Of a stretch of DNA of 64,000 nt, positions 54,851 through 64,000 are shown one piece after another (within the stretch, counting starts at the first letter, position 1; each line of letters starts with the position of its first letter). This stretch comes from Cynocephalus volans (Eukaryota > Chordata > Mammalia > Dermoptera > Cynocephalidae): contig NC_084468.1 in assembly GCF_027409185.1 (NCBI RefSeq), positions 98,146,001 through 98,210,000 on the forward strand. Direction: 5' to 3'. The position numbers and the translations under genes were made by a program. The notes beneath the pieces were generated by a model. That model was not told the origin of the DNA. It did not search any database and saw only the letters and a program-made list of their open reading frames with translations.

Positions 54851-56195
54851 ATACATGCTTGGGAAGAGCAAAAAGGCAGGAAGGAGGAAAGATCAATATA
54901 GAAAAAAAGAGAAAGATAAGCCAACTGCTCATGGGGAATTGTACCTATATTAGACAAATATGATTACTAAAGAATAAAAGAAGAGAAAAGATGAGTAGAT
55001 TGTGTTTATCTCAATTCATTTATTTTTACTGAATTCTCAAGAAGCTTACATAACTAACATGCTAGTTCACTATTTCCAGTGAGGAACACATCTTTCCAGA
55101 GATTACAATGTTTGTGTTCACTTATAAGCATTGTCCTAACCAGATTCATGTATTTCATGTCTTCATTTCAAAACAAAGTCCTTAGCTCTCTGGATGAGTA
55201 GTTTTGGTTTTTGGTAGCTTCTAAAAGCCATGAGGTTGCAGTTAACCTAAGATATGATAAATGTAGACGTTATGAGAAAATTCAGAAATAGTAAGATGTT
55301 ATCTGAGTGGATTTAGACTTAAAGGCACCTATTAGTGAAAGGCAGACCCTAGAGAATGGGAGTAAGGAACAACCAGAGATTGACTCTGAAAGACAGTCCA
55401 AATAAAAACAGCAATACATTTCCCCCAGCGTTGCCCATGAAGTTGACAATGGGGCATCTGACATAAAATAAAGAGTGATGGTCAAGGACATGCAAACATG
55501 CACAGTGATGGCAGATACAGGATTGTTGTGTCCGCACCTGGTAAGTGCTCAATAAATGAACGAACAGGCCATTGTGTGGCTGAGCTGCTAGGGGAAGACA
55601 TGAACTGCTTCACTAAAGGGAGGGTTTATTTATTTACTTGTGTATTCACTTAAATAAATATAAAAAGGAATTCAAGTGATATGCCCTATTAAAATGTATA
55701 TAAACTAGTGTAGGAAAAGTAAAAATGAAATACACTGGTCAGAAACCATTTAAAATAAAGAAAGCAAGCAATGGCCTGGAAACCTGAGGTGAATGAATTA
55801 TTTACAATGTAGCTTACAGGAAGTTCTGAGCTTACTGATAACCAAGTCAGAACAGAAGAATGCTGGATTATATAGTCCTCATCAGCCAGTAAAGGGAAGT
55901 GTGTAAATCCAGTAAAGGGAAGTGTGTAAATTCATCCATAAATGCAGACTTATTCTTGGAAATTAATTCTAGGAAGAATTTATTGCATGTACACTTTCAC
56001 GAGAGAAAGAAGACGTTTGGTTAACAGTTTTGTAAAAGATACATTCATGTTATTCATAAAGGTAGTCACCACCAACATGGCCTATATAAAATAACATCCA
56101 ACAGGGAGAGGGGGAGAAAAGAAATGCATGAATGTATGAACATATGCACTACCACACAAGCAAGAAAATATAAATATTGCCAATAGTCCCTGATT
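54851..56195 (+). other. ALPK1: Presumed ALPK1 intron, mostly unassigned
   Basis: Contains a perfect 23-bp tandem duplication (55886-55931). No gene or repeat family recognised. Confidence 0.35.
55886..55931 (+). repeat. Perfect 23-bp tandem duplication
   Basis: The unit CCAGTAAAGGGAAGTGTGTA plus three bases occurs at 55886-55908 and again, unchanged, at 55909-55931. Lack of any mismatch indicates a recent event. Confidence 0.9.
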
Positions 56196-56199
56196 TTGA

Positions 56200-59100
56200 C
56201 ACCAATTATGAGGCTAGATGTATAATCTACTGAATGTAGTACTCTCAGGAAGGAGAGGGAGAGGACTGAGAGGTTCCACTTCTATTTCTTTCCTTTGATT
56301 CCTGGACCCATGTGATCTGTCATTTGGTGAAGCAACACCATATATTGGTTATTGATTTGGAGCATGTACCATTTTCTCTAGACCAGAACCCCTGCCTCAT
56401 AAAATGTCTTCCAGCTGGCTCCAAAACAGAGTCTTCAATAGACTATTGCACTGCTTTAAGAGACCAGCTGCTCCTGGGTTATGGTAAGACGAATGAATCC
56501 TGTGGGAAATGGGCACAGCATCCTTGGCCAAGAGCAATGTTACATGGATCACCGTGGGTGAATTAAGCTTTCAGTAAATCCATAGAAGGTATTACTAGTA
56601 GAAGCATAGCGGGGAAGTTAAATCTATATCCAGAACAAATATTCATTCTAGGGAGAAACACTGCTACCAAGTCCACTATGAAAAGGGTTCAGTATTCGGC
56701 CGACCCCGTGGCTCAGTCGGGAGAGTGCGGCGCTGGGAGCGCAGTGGCGCTCTCGCTGCGGGTTCATATCCTATATAGAGATGGCCGGTGAGATGGCCGG
56801 TGCACTCACTGGCTGAGCATGGTGCAGGCGACACCAAGCCAAGGGTTGCGATCCCCTTACCCCTCACAAAAAAGGGGGAAAAAAGAAAAGGGTTCAGTAT
56901 AATCAATCAACAGGAGGTTAGCTGTGCCACCTGCAACCCGCAAGTTTAGAGCTGCATGGATCTCTAAGGGCTGGCAGAAAAGGGCTCTGTATGGATCTCT
57001 GCTGCTGGCATTTCAAGCATTCAATAGTGGTGGTAGCAGCTGCATTGGTAAGGGAAAGTGCACATGATTGAGCCCATGCATCACCTCCATCTTTGTCACC
57101 ATGGCCACTTTGTTCCCAAACCCACTGAGGAACATTAGTTAGGATGGGGAAAGAGGAAGACTGACATTTGCAATGCTGGTCTTCTTGCCCATCTGATTAT
57201 CATCTTGTCCTCTGTGGTGTGAGCCCTTTGGCGAATATTTACATGGGGCACAAGTATCTTTATACCATGAACCTATTCTGGGAAGTTCATATATGTACTT
57301 GTACCCTAAACCTCCTTGTCATAAGTCCTTCGATCTGTTTTTTCCAATTTCCTCATCATCTAACCAAACCTTTAGGCTCTATCTATGAATGTGCCCGATG
57401 GATATCTTTCGTTCTAGACAAAATGTGCAATTAGATGTACTGTTCAAAGTTCTGCTTATTGGGAAGATTTATCTTCCCATTGTCCTTCATGGCCACAGTA
57501 AGGAGAGCTCTAATGCTGCATCAGTTTACTTATGGCAGTGTATTATACATAATCATCAGTAAATCAGTCTTGAATCTTTTCTTCCCAGGCCATAGAGAAA
57601 TCCCCGTGAGCCTGTATGTGTGGGTCTAGGGAGAGGTGGCATTGCAGCAAGATTAGCATGAGAGTTTGAGCAACTTGCTCACAAAACTTTCTTGTGCCTT
57701 TAGAATTTGCTTAAGTCTAATCTTGTATATGCCACTTCAACTTTATCATGGATAGCTGCTGTGAACATTCAAATTTAAAAGTAGGTCCATTGAATAGCAA
57801 ATAATTTAGATGGGAAGCTCAGGTCTCATATATAATCAGCTCATTTCCTATGACCAATATTCATTCTCTACCGAAACCCAATAACACTAGGAGATGTTTC
57901 CAAGGAAAATAGTTATTTTCCAAAGAGGCATGGTTTTTCTCTCAATTCTAGGGGATGCACTACTATTCTCTTATTCAAGAGTTTTACAGGCTCAGTATAG
58001 TATCCTGATCCAGCACAGACACATTATGCAGATTAGATTCCCTGGGTCACAAGGTCTAAGCGGTAAAACTGACTTATTCTTTAAACTGAACTGGCTAAGA
58101 ATAATCTTTTCTTTAGGGCCTTCCTTAAATATTGAAGCCTCATGGTTTATTCAATAAGTAGGAAGGAGCAACAGTAATGCAACATTATTTTGCCTCTGTA
58201 ATACTGCAAGATCACCAAATGTTTGTGCTTCTTTCTTCCTGGAACCGGATACAAGGTGCAGCAAATTGTCCTTCACTTTGAAGGGGAGATTTCATATATC
58301 CCAGATCTCTAGACTTTCAGAAACATCAGTGAATTAGCAGATCTTTGGGTGTTCATTGAATTTCTTTCTTATTCTCAGTCATGTATGTATCTGGCCAAGA
58401 GATCTTGTATACTTACTGCTTTCTGCTCAGCAGATCCATTGACTTGTTGTCATCAATAACATGGTTGTAGTTGATGTCCTATGAAATGGTGAAATGATCA
58501 AGGTCCCCAAATACTAAATTATGACAGTGCTATAAGGAAGCCAATGTAGGAATTCAAGATGTAGGAAACACAAGATGAATATTTGAGTCCAGAATGACCA
58601 CTCTGAGATAGATTCAGGCCAAAACTCATTTATCACCCAACCCCCTTAAGCCTTTACTCTGATTGTTGGAGTAGGTGGTGTTATATGTCATCCCTAGGGT
58701 TAACTGTAGCTCGGAGACAATTCCAAAAATCCCTAAAATATCTGGATATTTTACTTTCATCACTGCACATTTACCATACAAAATTACTGTGTATCACCTT
58801 GGGGAATTCTAAGAGGAAGCCTTGTGATGCTATTTCCAGGAAGTTCCTCAAAGGTACCCAGCCTCCCTTTTATTCAGGGGCTCTGGGTCTATGAACCAAG
58901 TCAGTTCTGGGAAGTAAGTGAGTCACTCAAGTTACACCTCTATTCGTCAGAACGAGGGTCTTCAATTGTATAGATCCTGTAAGACCTTAGTGGACTGCCC
59001 ATATATTCAAGCTGAAGCTAAAGGTCCCTGCAGGTCAAACCATTCTGATCACTGATCTGGCTCTTCCACTGCGTAACCATGACCACCTTGCTTCTTGGCT

Positions 59101-59740
59101 TCTGCTTCTCTGATATCCTCTCTATTCCAAAGAGAGTGTATCATGGAGCACATTTCAATAGCAGCATCTTCCACTTTCATCCCCAGATTACAAAGGACAG
59201 CCACCATCTTGCTTTTCAGTGATGGCACTTTCTCACTAATGTAACTAATGTATAGGAAGTGTCTCGGGAACATAATCTGAAGTGACATAGTAAAGGGCTG
59301 AGTGAGCAGATCACCCTGATAAGTCCATTTCAATATTCCTACCTCTAAGTATCTATTTCTTCTTTCACATCATACTAAATTTCTAGCATAAGGACTTCAC
59401 TTAGTGTAGACCACCCCTGAGTACAACCAACTGAGCAAATTGTCATGACTGATCCCACCTACTAGAACCAGCACAATGAATCCAGAATCTCTGTCAACTG
59501 AACCCATATTAATAAACCTGACCCAAAGGAGCTATGTTCTGTTCTTCCTCCTTAGTCTAGCACTTCAGGATACATTTTCACATTCATTCCACTGGTTTCT
59601 GCTGATATAAATTAGAAAAAGTCCCTACAGTTTTTTGGTGTGTAAGCCCTCTCTGCTCTGGGTTTTACTTGGTCAGACTAACCTTCTGATATTTAGATAA
59701 CACAGTACCACAGCTCCAAGAGGTAAGGCACTGAAGCTCC
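56200..59740 (+). mobile_element. Possible degenerate endogenous retrovirus internal sequence
   Basis: A 3.5-kb block with more even base composition than its flanks and many short broken open frames on both strands. Phrases such as 'ttggttattgatttggagca', 'ataaattagaaaaagtccct' and 'ctctgggttttacttggtca' recall class III ERV-type internal repeats. No pol or env motif was confirmed and no LTR pair was found. A SINE (56696-56885) interrupts it and is younger. An unrelated old repeat family is an alternative. Confidence 0.35.
56696..56885 (+). mobile_element. tRNA-derived SINE (CYN-like, dimer-like), plus orientation
   Basis: 190-bp GC-rich SINE opening TCGGCCGACCCCGTGGCTCA, with a GGGAGAGTGCGGCGCTGGGA A-box region and GGGTTCATATCC B box. 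A second tRNA-like part follows (GCACTCACTGGCTGAGCATG and GGGTTGCGATCCCC) and then an A-rich tail. A perfect 15-bp target duplication AAAAGGGTTCAGTAT lies at 56681-56695 and 56886-56900. A 12-bp tandem repeat (AGATGGCCGGTG at 56779-56790 and 56791-56802) lies between the halves. Confidence 0.9.
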
Positions 59741-61240
59741 TTGATTCTTTCTTCCCCCTCTTTCTTTCTTTTTTTCCTTTCATTTTCTTTTTATGTTTTT
59801 TTCTTTTTCTTTTTTCTTTTTGGTAAACAAGATATATTGGCATTATTTTTATTTATTTTATTTTTTAACTTAACATACAATAAAAATTAATCTTTTGATT
59901 TATCTTTATTTTATAATTTAAAACACGAATAGAGCTGCATAACAAACACTTCAGTTAGGATACAGAACAAATTTCACTCGAAGCACTTCATACCACAAAT
60001 GAGAAACAGTTTTCCCAATCCAGATTGCCAACGAATGATGTTTTTCAGGGCCAGGTAATACTGGCAAATGTCTAAACAATACTCATTAGGATATTGTATA
60101 CATTGGGGATATGAAGTTTTAAAAGGTGGTCATCTTGGTTCTGGGCCTATAGGAATCTTAGCATATTAGTAAGGGATATATGTATATCCCAAAGTAGAAT
60201 GTCCAAGACAAGGAGAAATATTTTTTGTTATTTTAAACCAGGTCACCCAGAGGATCTTCTAATGTTAGATCCAAATTTTTGTATTATAAACTCCCTTCAG
60301 ATGTAATTACTCTACCAGAAGCTGGGTGAGAAAAAAAAAATCCTAGGATAATTTGTTTTGTAAAATCCTTGTTGCTTATACATGAGTACAGTTGCTGCTA
60401 GAGCCAGGAAGGTGGATTGGATAATGAGGGTCTTTGCATTTTCTTTTGCCATCCTGCCACATTCCAGGGGGGACTTCACAGTAGTTATATTAAGACCCTT
60501 TTTGAGTCAGAGGGATGCAACCATTTGCATTTGAGGGTTTATTGTTGCGATTCTAATCATTGAAATGTGTTGTCTAAAGGAAAAGATAGCCTAGATGATT
60601 AAGGTTCTTTTCATTTTGGTAAAGGTGGATATTAATGTCTTGGGGGAGGGAGGGGCTTATTCTCTTGGCCTCCTGTAATATTGAGTGCTCTTAGCAGGAA
60701 GTGGAAGCTGGAGCCATCTTGGGATCGAAATGAGGGAACTCTTTGGAATCCCATTTGAGTGAGTAGGTGGGACAGGGACATTAATATTAGTGTGAGGTAT
60801 ATTTCTGAGTCCCAGCTTTGAGAGACCTGCACAGTGGATCTGTGCCACACTCAAGGCACATAATCAGGAGGCAAAAATATGACTTTTTATCTTTTCAATA
60901 ACTTCATGTAATATCTATCTCAGGACGCCATTTCACCTGGATAAGGGAAAGTTTGGCCTAGTTAAGTCCAAGCAGATTCTAGTAATAAAGGCATTTTTTC
61001 ATTAATTCTGGGTTTTCTTGGACTTCTCCTGAGGCAGACTGGTACAGGGCTTTCACAGATGGATCACAGTCCAACATCTCTGATTCATCCCATGAGCTGT
61101 TAGGATCTTTATCCAATCTGAATGGATAGGGGAAGTGTTAATTGTAGCATAATTCCTCGCCATGAGTCTTTCCTGGGGCTTTGCATTTTGGAAGAATAAA
61201 TAAATACACACAAAACCAAGAAAACAGCAAATCTCAAAAC
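59741..61240 (+). other. ALPK1: Presumed ALPK1 intron, unassigned
   Basis: Starts with a long pyrimidine-rich low-complexity run (59745-59822), possibly an inverted L1 tail. The remainder has no recognised gene or repeat. Confidence 0.35.
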
Positions 61241-61249
61241 TATTATATC

Positions 61250-61345
61250 TGCTTTTATTTACTGCTGTGTAGTGCCTAGAATAGTGTCTGGCACATAGTA
61301 GGTGCTCAATAAATATTTGTTGACTATCTAAATAAATGAGTGGGT
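61250..61345 (+). repeat. L2 3' tail fragment
   Basis: 'gtgcctagaatagtgtctgg', 'cacatagtaggtgctcaata' and 'aatatttgttgactatct' is a clear L2 3' terminus in plus orientation. Confidence 0.75.
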
Positions 61346-61689
61346 GAATAGATGAATCAAAAATGTAAGTTTTCACTTACTCCTTTCATACCCAGCAACC
61401 CCAACAGAAAAACAATCAAATGAACATCCACACACAGTGGAGACAGATAATGAAGTACTCTGGACACTGGAAAGTAGACTGACAAACAGAGTGGGTAAAA
61501 TGTGATTCAGATAGGTGTTGTTTAGTATTGAATCAGGGGACAACAGGCAGACAGAAACTCCATTTGGAGTTATAAATTCTAATATTTTTTAATAAAAGCT
61601 TTGACTCTAAGCAAGTTACTTGATTTCCTTGAGTTATTTGCCTCTTTTGTAAATAGGGATGAGCAAAAAGTTAATGAATGAACTTAGCT
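61346..61689 (+). other. ALPK1: Presumed ALPK1 intron, unassigned
   Basis: No feature recognised in this short stretch between an L2 tail and an inverted L1. Confidence 0.35.
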
Positions 61690-62365
61690 GAATATAATTT
61701 TTAACATCTTTACTGAGGTACAATTTGCATACCAGAAAATTTACCCATTTTAAGTATATGATTAAATTCTCTTTAGTCAATTTACCGAGCTGTGCAACTA
61801 TTACCAAAATTCAGTTTTCGACATTTTAATCAACCAAATAATACCCTTCGTGCTTTTTTACATTGTTCCCATCCCCAGCCCTCATTCTCACTCCATTAAT
61901 CTACTCCCTGTCTCTATTGATTTACCTTTTCTTTAAGTTTTTTACAAATGGATTCACAATATATGCAGTATTTTGTGTCTGGCTTCTTTCACTTTGCATG
62001 TTTTTGAGGTTCCTCTATTTTGCAGCAAATTCTTTTTTGTTGCTGAGTAATATTTAATTGTATGGGTATACCACCTTGGGTTGTTTCTCCTTTTTGTCTG
62101 TTATGAGTAATGCTGCTATGAACACTCATGGGCAAGTCTTCAGATATATATATTTTTTTATTTCTCTTGGGTAAATACCTGGGAGTGGAATTACTGGGTT
62201 TTATAGTAAATTTAAATTTAACTTTTTGAGAAATCGTCAAACAATTTTCCAAAGTGACTGAACCATTCTACATTACCACCAGCAGTGTATGAGAGCTCCT
62301 GTTTCTCCATATCCTTGCTAACATTTGTTATTTTCTGTCTTTTTGACTATAATGAACACAATTTT
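61690..62365 (-). repeat. Old L1 / HAL1-type fragment, minus orientation
   Basis: Inverted L1 3' region: 'atctttactgaggtacaatt', 'taatgctgctatgaacactc', 'cctgggagtggaattactgg', 'aaagtgactgaaccattcta' and 'ttaccaccagcagtgtatga'. It is diverged and non-coding. The minus open frame 62252-61989 is a remnant. Confidence 0.75.
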
Positions 62366-62999
62366 ATAAAGAAAAAAACAATCACATATATATTTATGCC
62401 AGCTTTATTGCTAATGAAATGACAACTAAGATATGGTTGGATCATTTAAAATTTTCGGAATGGAATTGACATTTGAAAAGAAGCAAACACTAACTCACTG
62501 CTGTCATGTTAATCTTCTTAAAGTCTTTTTTTTTTTTTTTTAATCACTCTTCTGTTAGAAACTTTTCATGGCTTGCTGGAACTCTCTTGCACTGGTTCAT
62601 GAGAGTCAATTATTAAGTTTTTAGAAACTTTATGGACCATTTGTTTAACACAACCATCATTTAAAATTAAACGTATAAACTTAATATTAAATAAATTATT
62701 TAAAAACAAAACTTATTTCCTAATTATTTTATGGCATTTTACTATTATCTGTGCTTTTGAGGTTACTTATGTCTATTGTGTCTCCTTGGTGGACATACTA
62801 TGTAATGGTGAGTGGCTGCACATCTCTTCCAAACTCTATTTCATTGCTCTCACATTGACAGCTTGAAATCAGCCATGGCAGGAATACTTAAACCACGGAA
62901 GTTGAGAAATGCTACAAATCAGGGCTTTCACCCCCCTGAGAACTAGTTGTTAAACATTTACCAGCTCTAAATTTATCCTGTTGGTATTTTTTAAATTAA
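62366..62999 (+). other. ALPK1: Presumed ALPK1 intron, unassigned
   Basis: Holds a poly-T run at 62527-62541. No gene recognised. Confidence 0.35.
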
Positions 63000-63780
63000 G
63001 TTTATAAAGATCTAGATGATTTGGGGGGGAAATAACCTTTTTTAAATATTAAGGCTTCGAATCCAGGAGTATTATTTGGTTGGTTTTTCTTCTATTCACT
63101 CCAGTAAAGTTTCATTTCCTCTTAAATAGCTCCAATTCATTTCTTATTAAAGATATACTTGGCAGTTTATATTTTGGAGATTTGGGTGGGCAGCAACAGT
63201 GTCTTCTATAGTTATCTCTTTTTTTCATGGTCGTGGTCAGGTATTAATAATAGCGTTATGTCAGTCCCTTAAAATGAACTAGGAGTGTCTTTTACGTTTT
63301 TCTGTTCTCTGTAGAAATCTAAATATACTAGAATATATGTATTTCTAAAAGATTTGGTGAACATTGATTATGACGACATCTGAACCTGGTACCTTTCTTG
63401 GAAATCATAGACAAATTTTCCCACTTACTCTTGGTCTTAATTAGATCTTGGCATTTTCTTCAGTCAATTTTAATAGTTTATCAAAATTGTCCTATATGAC
63501 ATGTACTTTAATTCATGCAAATTTTAGCATGTTTTAGATTGAATATGTACACAATAGTCTCTTATACTTCTAAAATCTTAACTATAGTTGTGTTTATACC
63601 CCTTATCCAATCTGACAAGATTCCATCTTCTTTTTTTCCATTAGAGTTTTCTGAAAGCCACTTGTATCTTTTTTATTTTATGGTCTTGGTCAGGTATTAA
63701 TAATAGTGTTATATCAGCCCATAAAATGAACTAGAAATGTATTTTATATTTTTCTATTTTTGTAATAATCCAAATAAAAG
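63000..63780 (-). repeat. Probable old L1 ORF2 fragments, minus orientation, with an internal direct repeat
   Basis: Blocks such as 'taaaatgaactaggagtgtc' and 'ataaaatgaactagaaatgt' resemble the inverted L1 ORF2 segment. The same block appears twice, at 63230-63305 and 63681-63756, with about 80-85% identity by eye. No open frame survives. Confidence 0.45.
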
Positions 63781-63812
63781 TCCTTTTCAAACAACAAGCT
63801 TTTTAATTTACC

Positions 63813-64000
63813 TACTATTTTTTTCTTTTTTTAATTTAGTTTTTTATTTAACATTTACCTGTACATATTTGTGGGGTACAGTGTGTTGTTTCAATACACA
63901 CACATGCTGCACAATGATTCACTTAGAGTAGATAGCAGTTTTGTTCCCATTAGTCCGTCCCTTCTCCTCCTCCCCCTCCCCAGTCCCCCTCTCCTTCTGG
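63813..64000 (-). mobile_element. L1 3' end, minus orientation (runs off the window)
   Basis: T-rich start (inverted A-tail), then 'acatatttgtggggtacagt', 'tttcaatacacacacatgct' and a C/T-rich block at the window end. The same layout as the L1 3' end at 11970. The 5' portion lies beyond 64000. Confidence 0.7.

Noticed and set aside
17200-64000. ALPK1 coding exons
   Set aside because: I looked for the N-terminal coding exon and the alpha-kinase motifs among the frames and found none. The coding part most likely lies beyond the window.

Overview
This is nuclear DNA of a placental mammal. Genes are sparse and split by introns, and most of the window is interspersed repeats of mammalian type (MIR, L2, L1, MaLR LTRs, a Tigger/mariner MITE). 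The youngest SINEs are tRNA-derived. Three carry a clear tRNA-Ile-like 5' part, and two belong to a related longer, dimer-like class. All four with definable ends have direct target-site duplications. No Alu, B1/B2, CAN or Bov-tA element was seen. This SINE set best fits a colugo (Dermoptera, CYN-type SINEs); the species call is inference.

Layout. (1) 1 to about 5.5 kb, plus strand: the 3' end of AP1AR (gadkin/gamma-BAR), with three coding exons (385-458, 1249-1377, 3641-3906) and a long 3' UTR. (2) About 9.3-17.1 kb, minus strand: TIFA, with its whole 184-residue coding sequence in one exon (10032-10586), a 6.2 kb intron, and a non-coding first exon in a CpG-rich promoter near 17 kb. A 145-bp copy of the middle of the TIFA FHA domain lies 1.2 kb beyond the stop codon. 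(3) About 17.2 kb to the end, plus strand: the 5' non-coding part of ALPK1, inferred from conserved gene order. It includes the head-to-head promoter shared with TIFA and a second probable first exon ending at 28206 with a strong splice donor. No ALPK1 coding exon was recognised, so 28.2-64 kb is read as ALPK1 first intron.

ALPK1 and TIFA act in one pathway. ALPK1 is the kinase that senses bacterial ADP-heptose, and it causes phosphorylation of TIFA on Thr9. TIFA then oligomerises through its FHA domain and recruits TRAF6 through a C-terminal motif to activate NF-kappaB. Thr9, the FHA core and the TRAF6-binding glutamate are all present here. A perfect NF-kappaB consensus lies about 0.5 kb from the TIFA promoter, on the ALPK1 side.

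The rest is a repeat record. It includes a 2.4 kb MaLR provirus (39415-41851) with a perfect 5-bp target duplication, nested with a solo LTR in an old L2 element; a truncated retroviral LTR with a tRNA-Lys-like primer site near 36.4 kb; a twin-primed L1 inversion near 12.4 kb; and a long degenerate region at 56.2-59.7 kb that may be endogenous-retrovirus-derived. I found no sign of a wholly new biological system. The best leads are the TIFA fragment duplication and the regulatory layout of the TIFA/ALPK1 locus.
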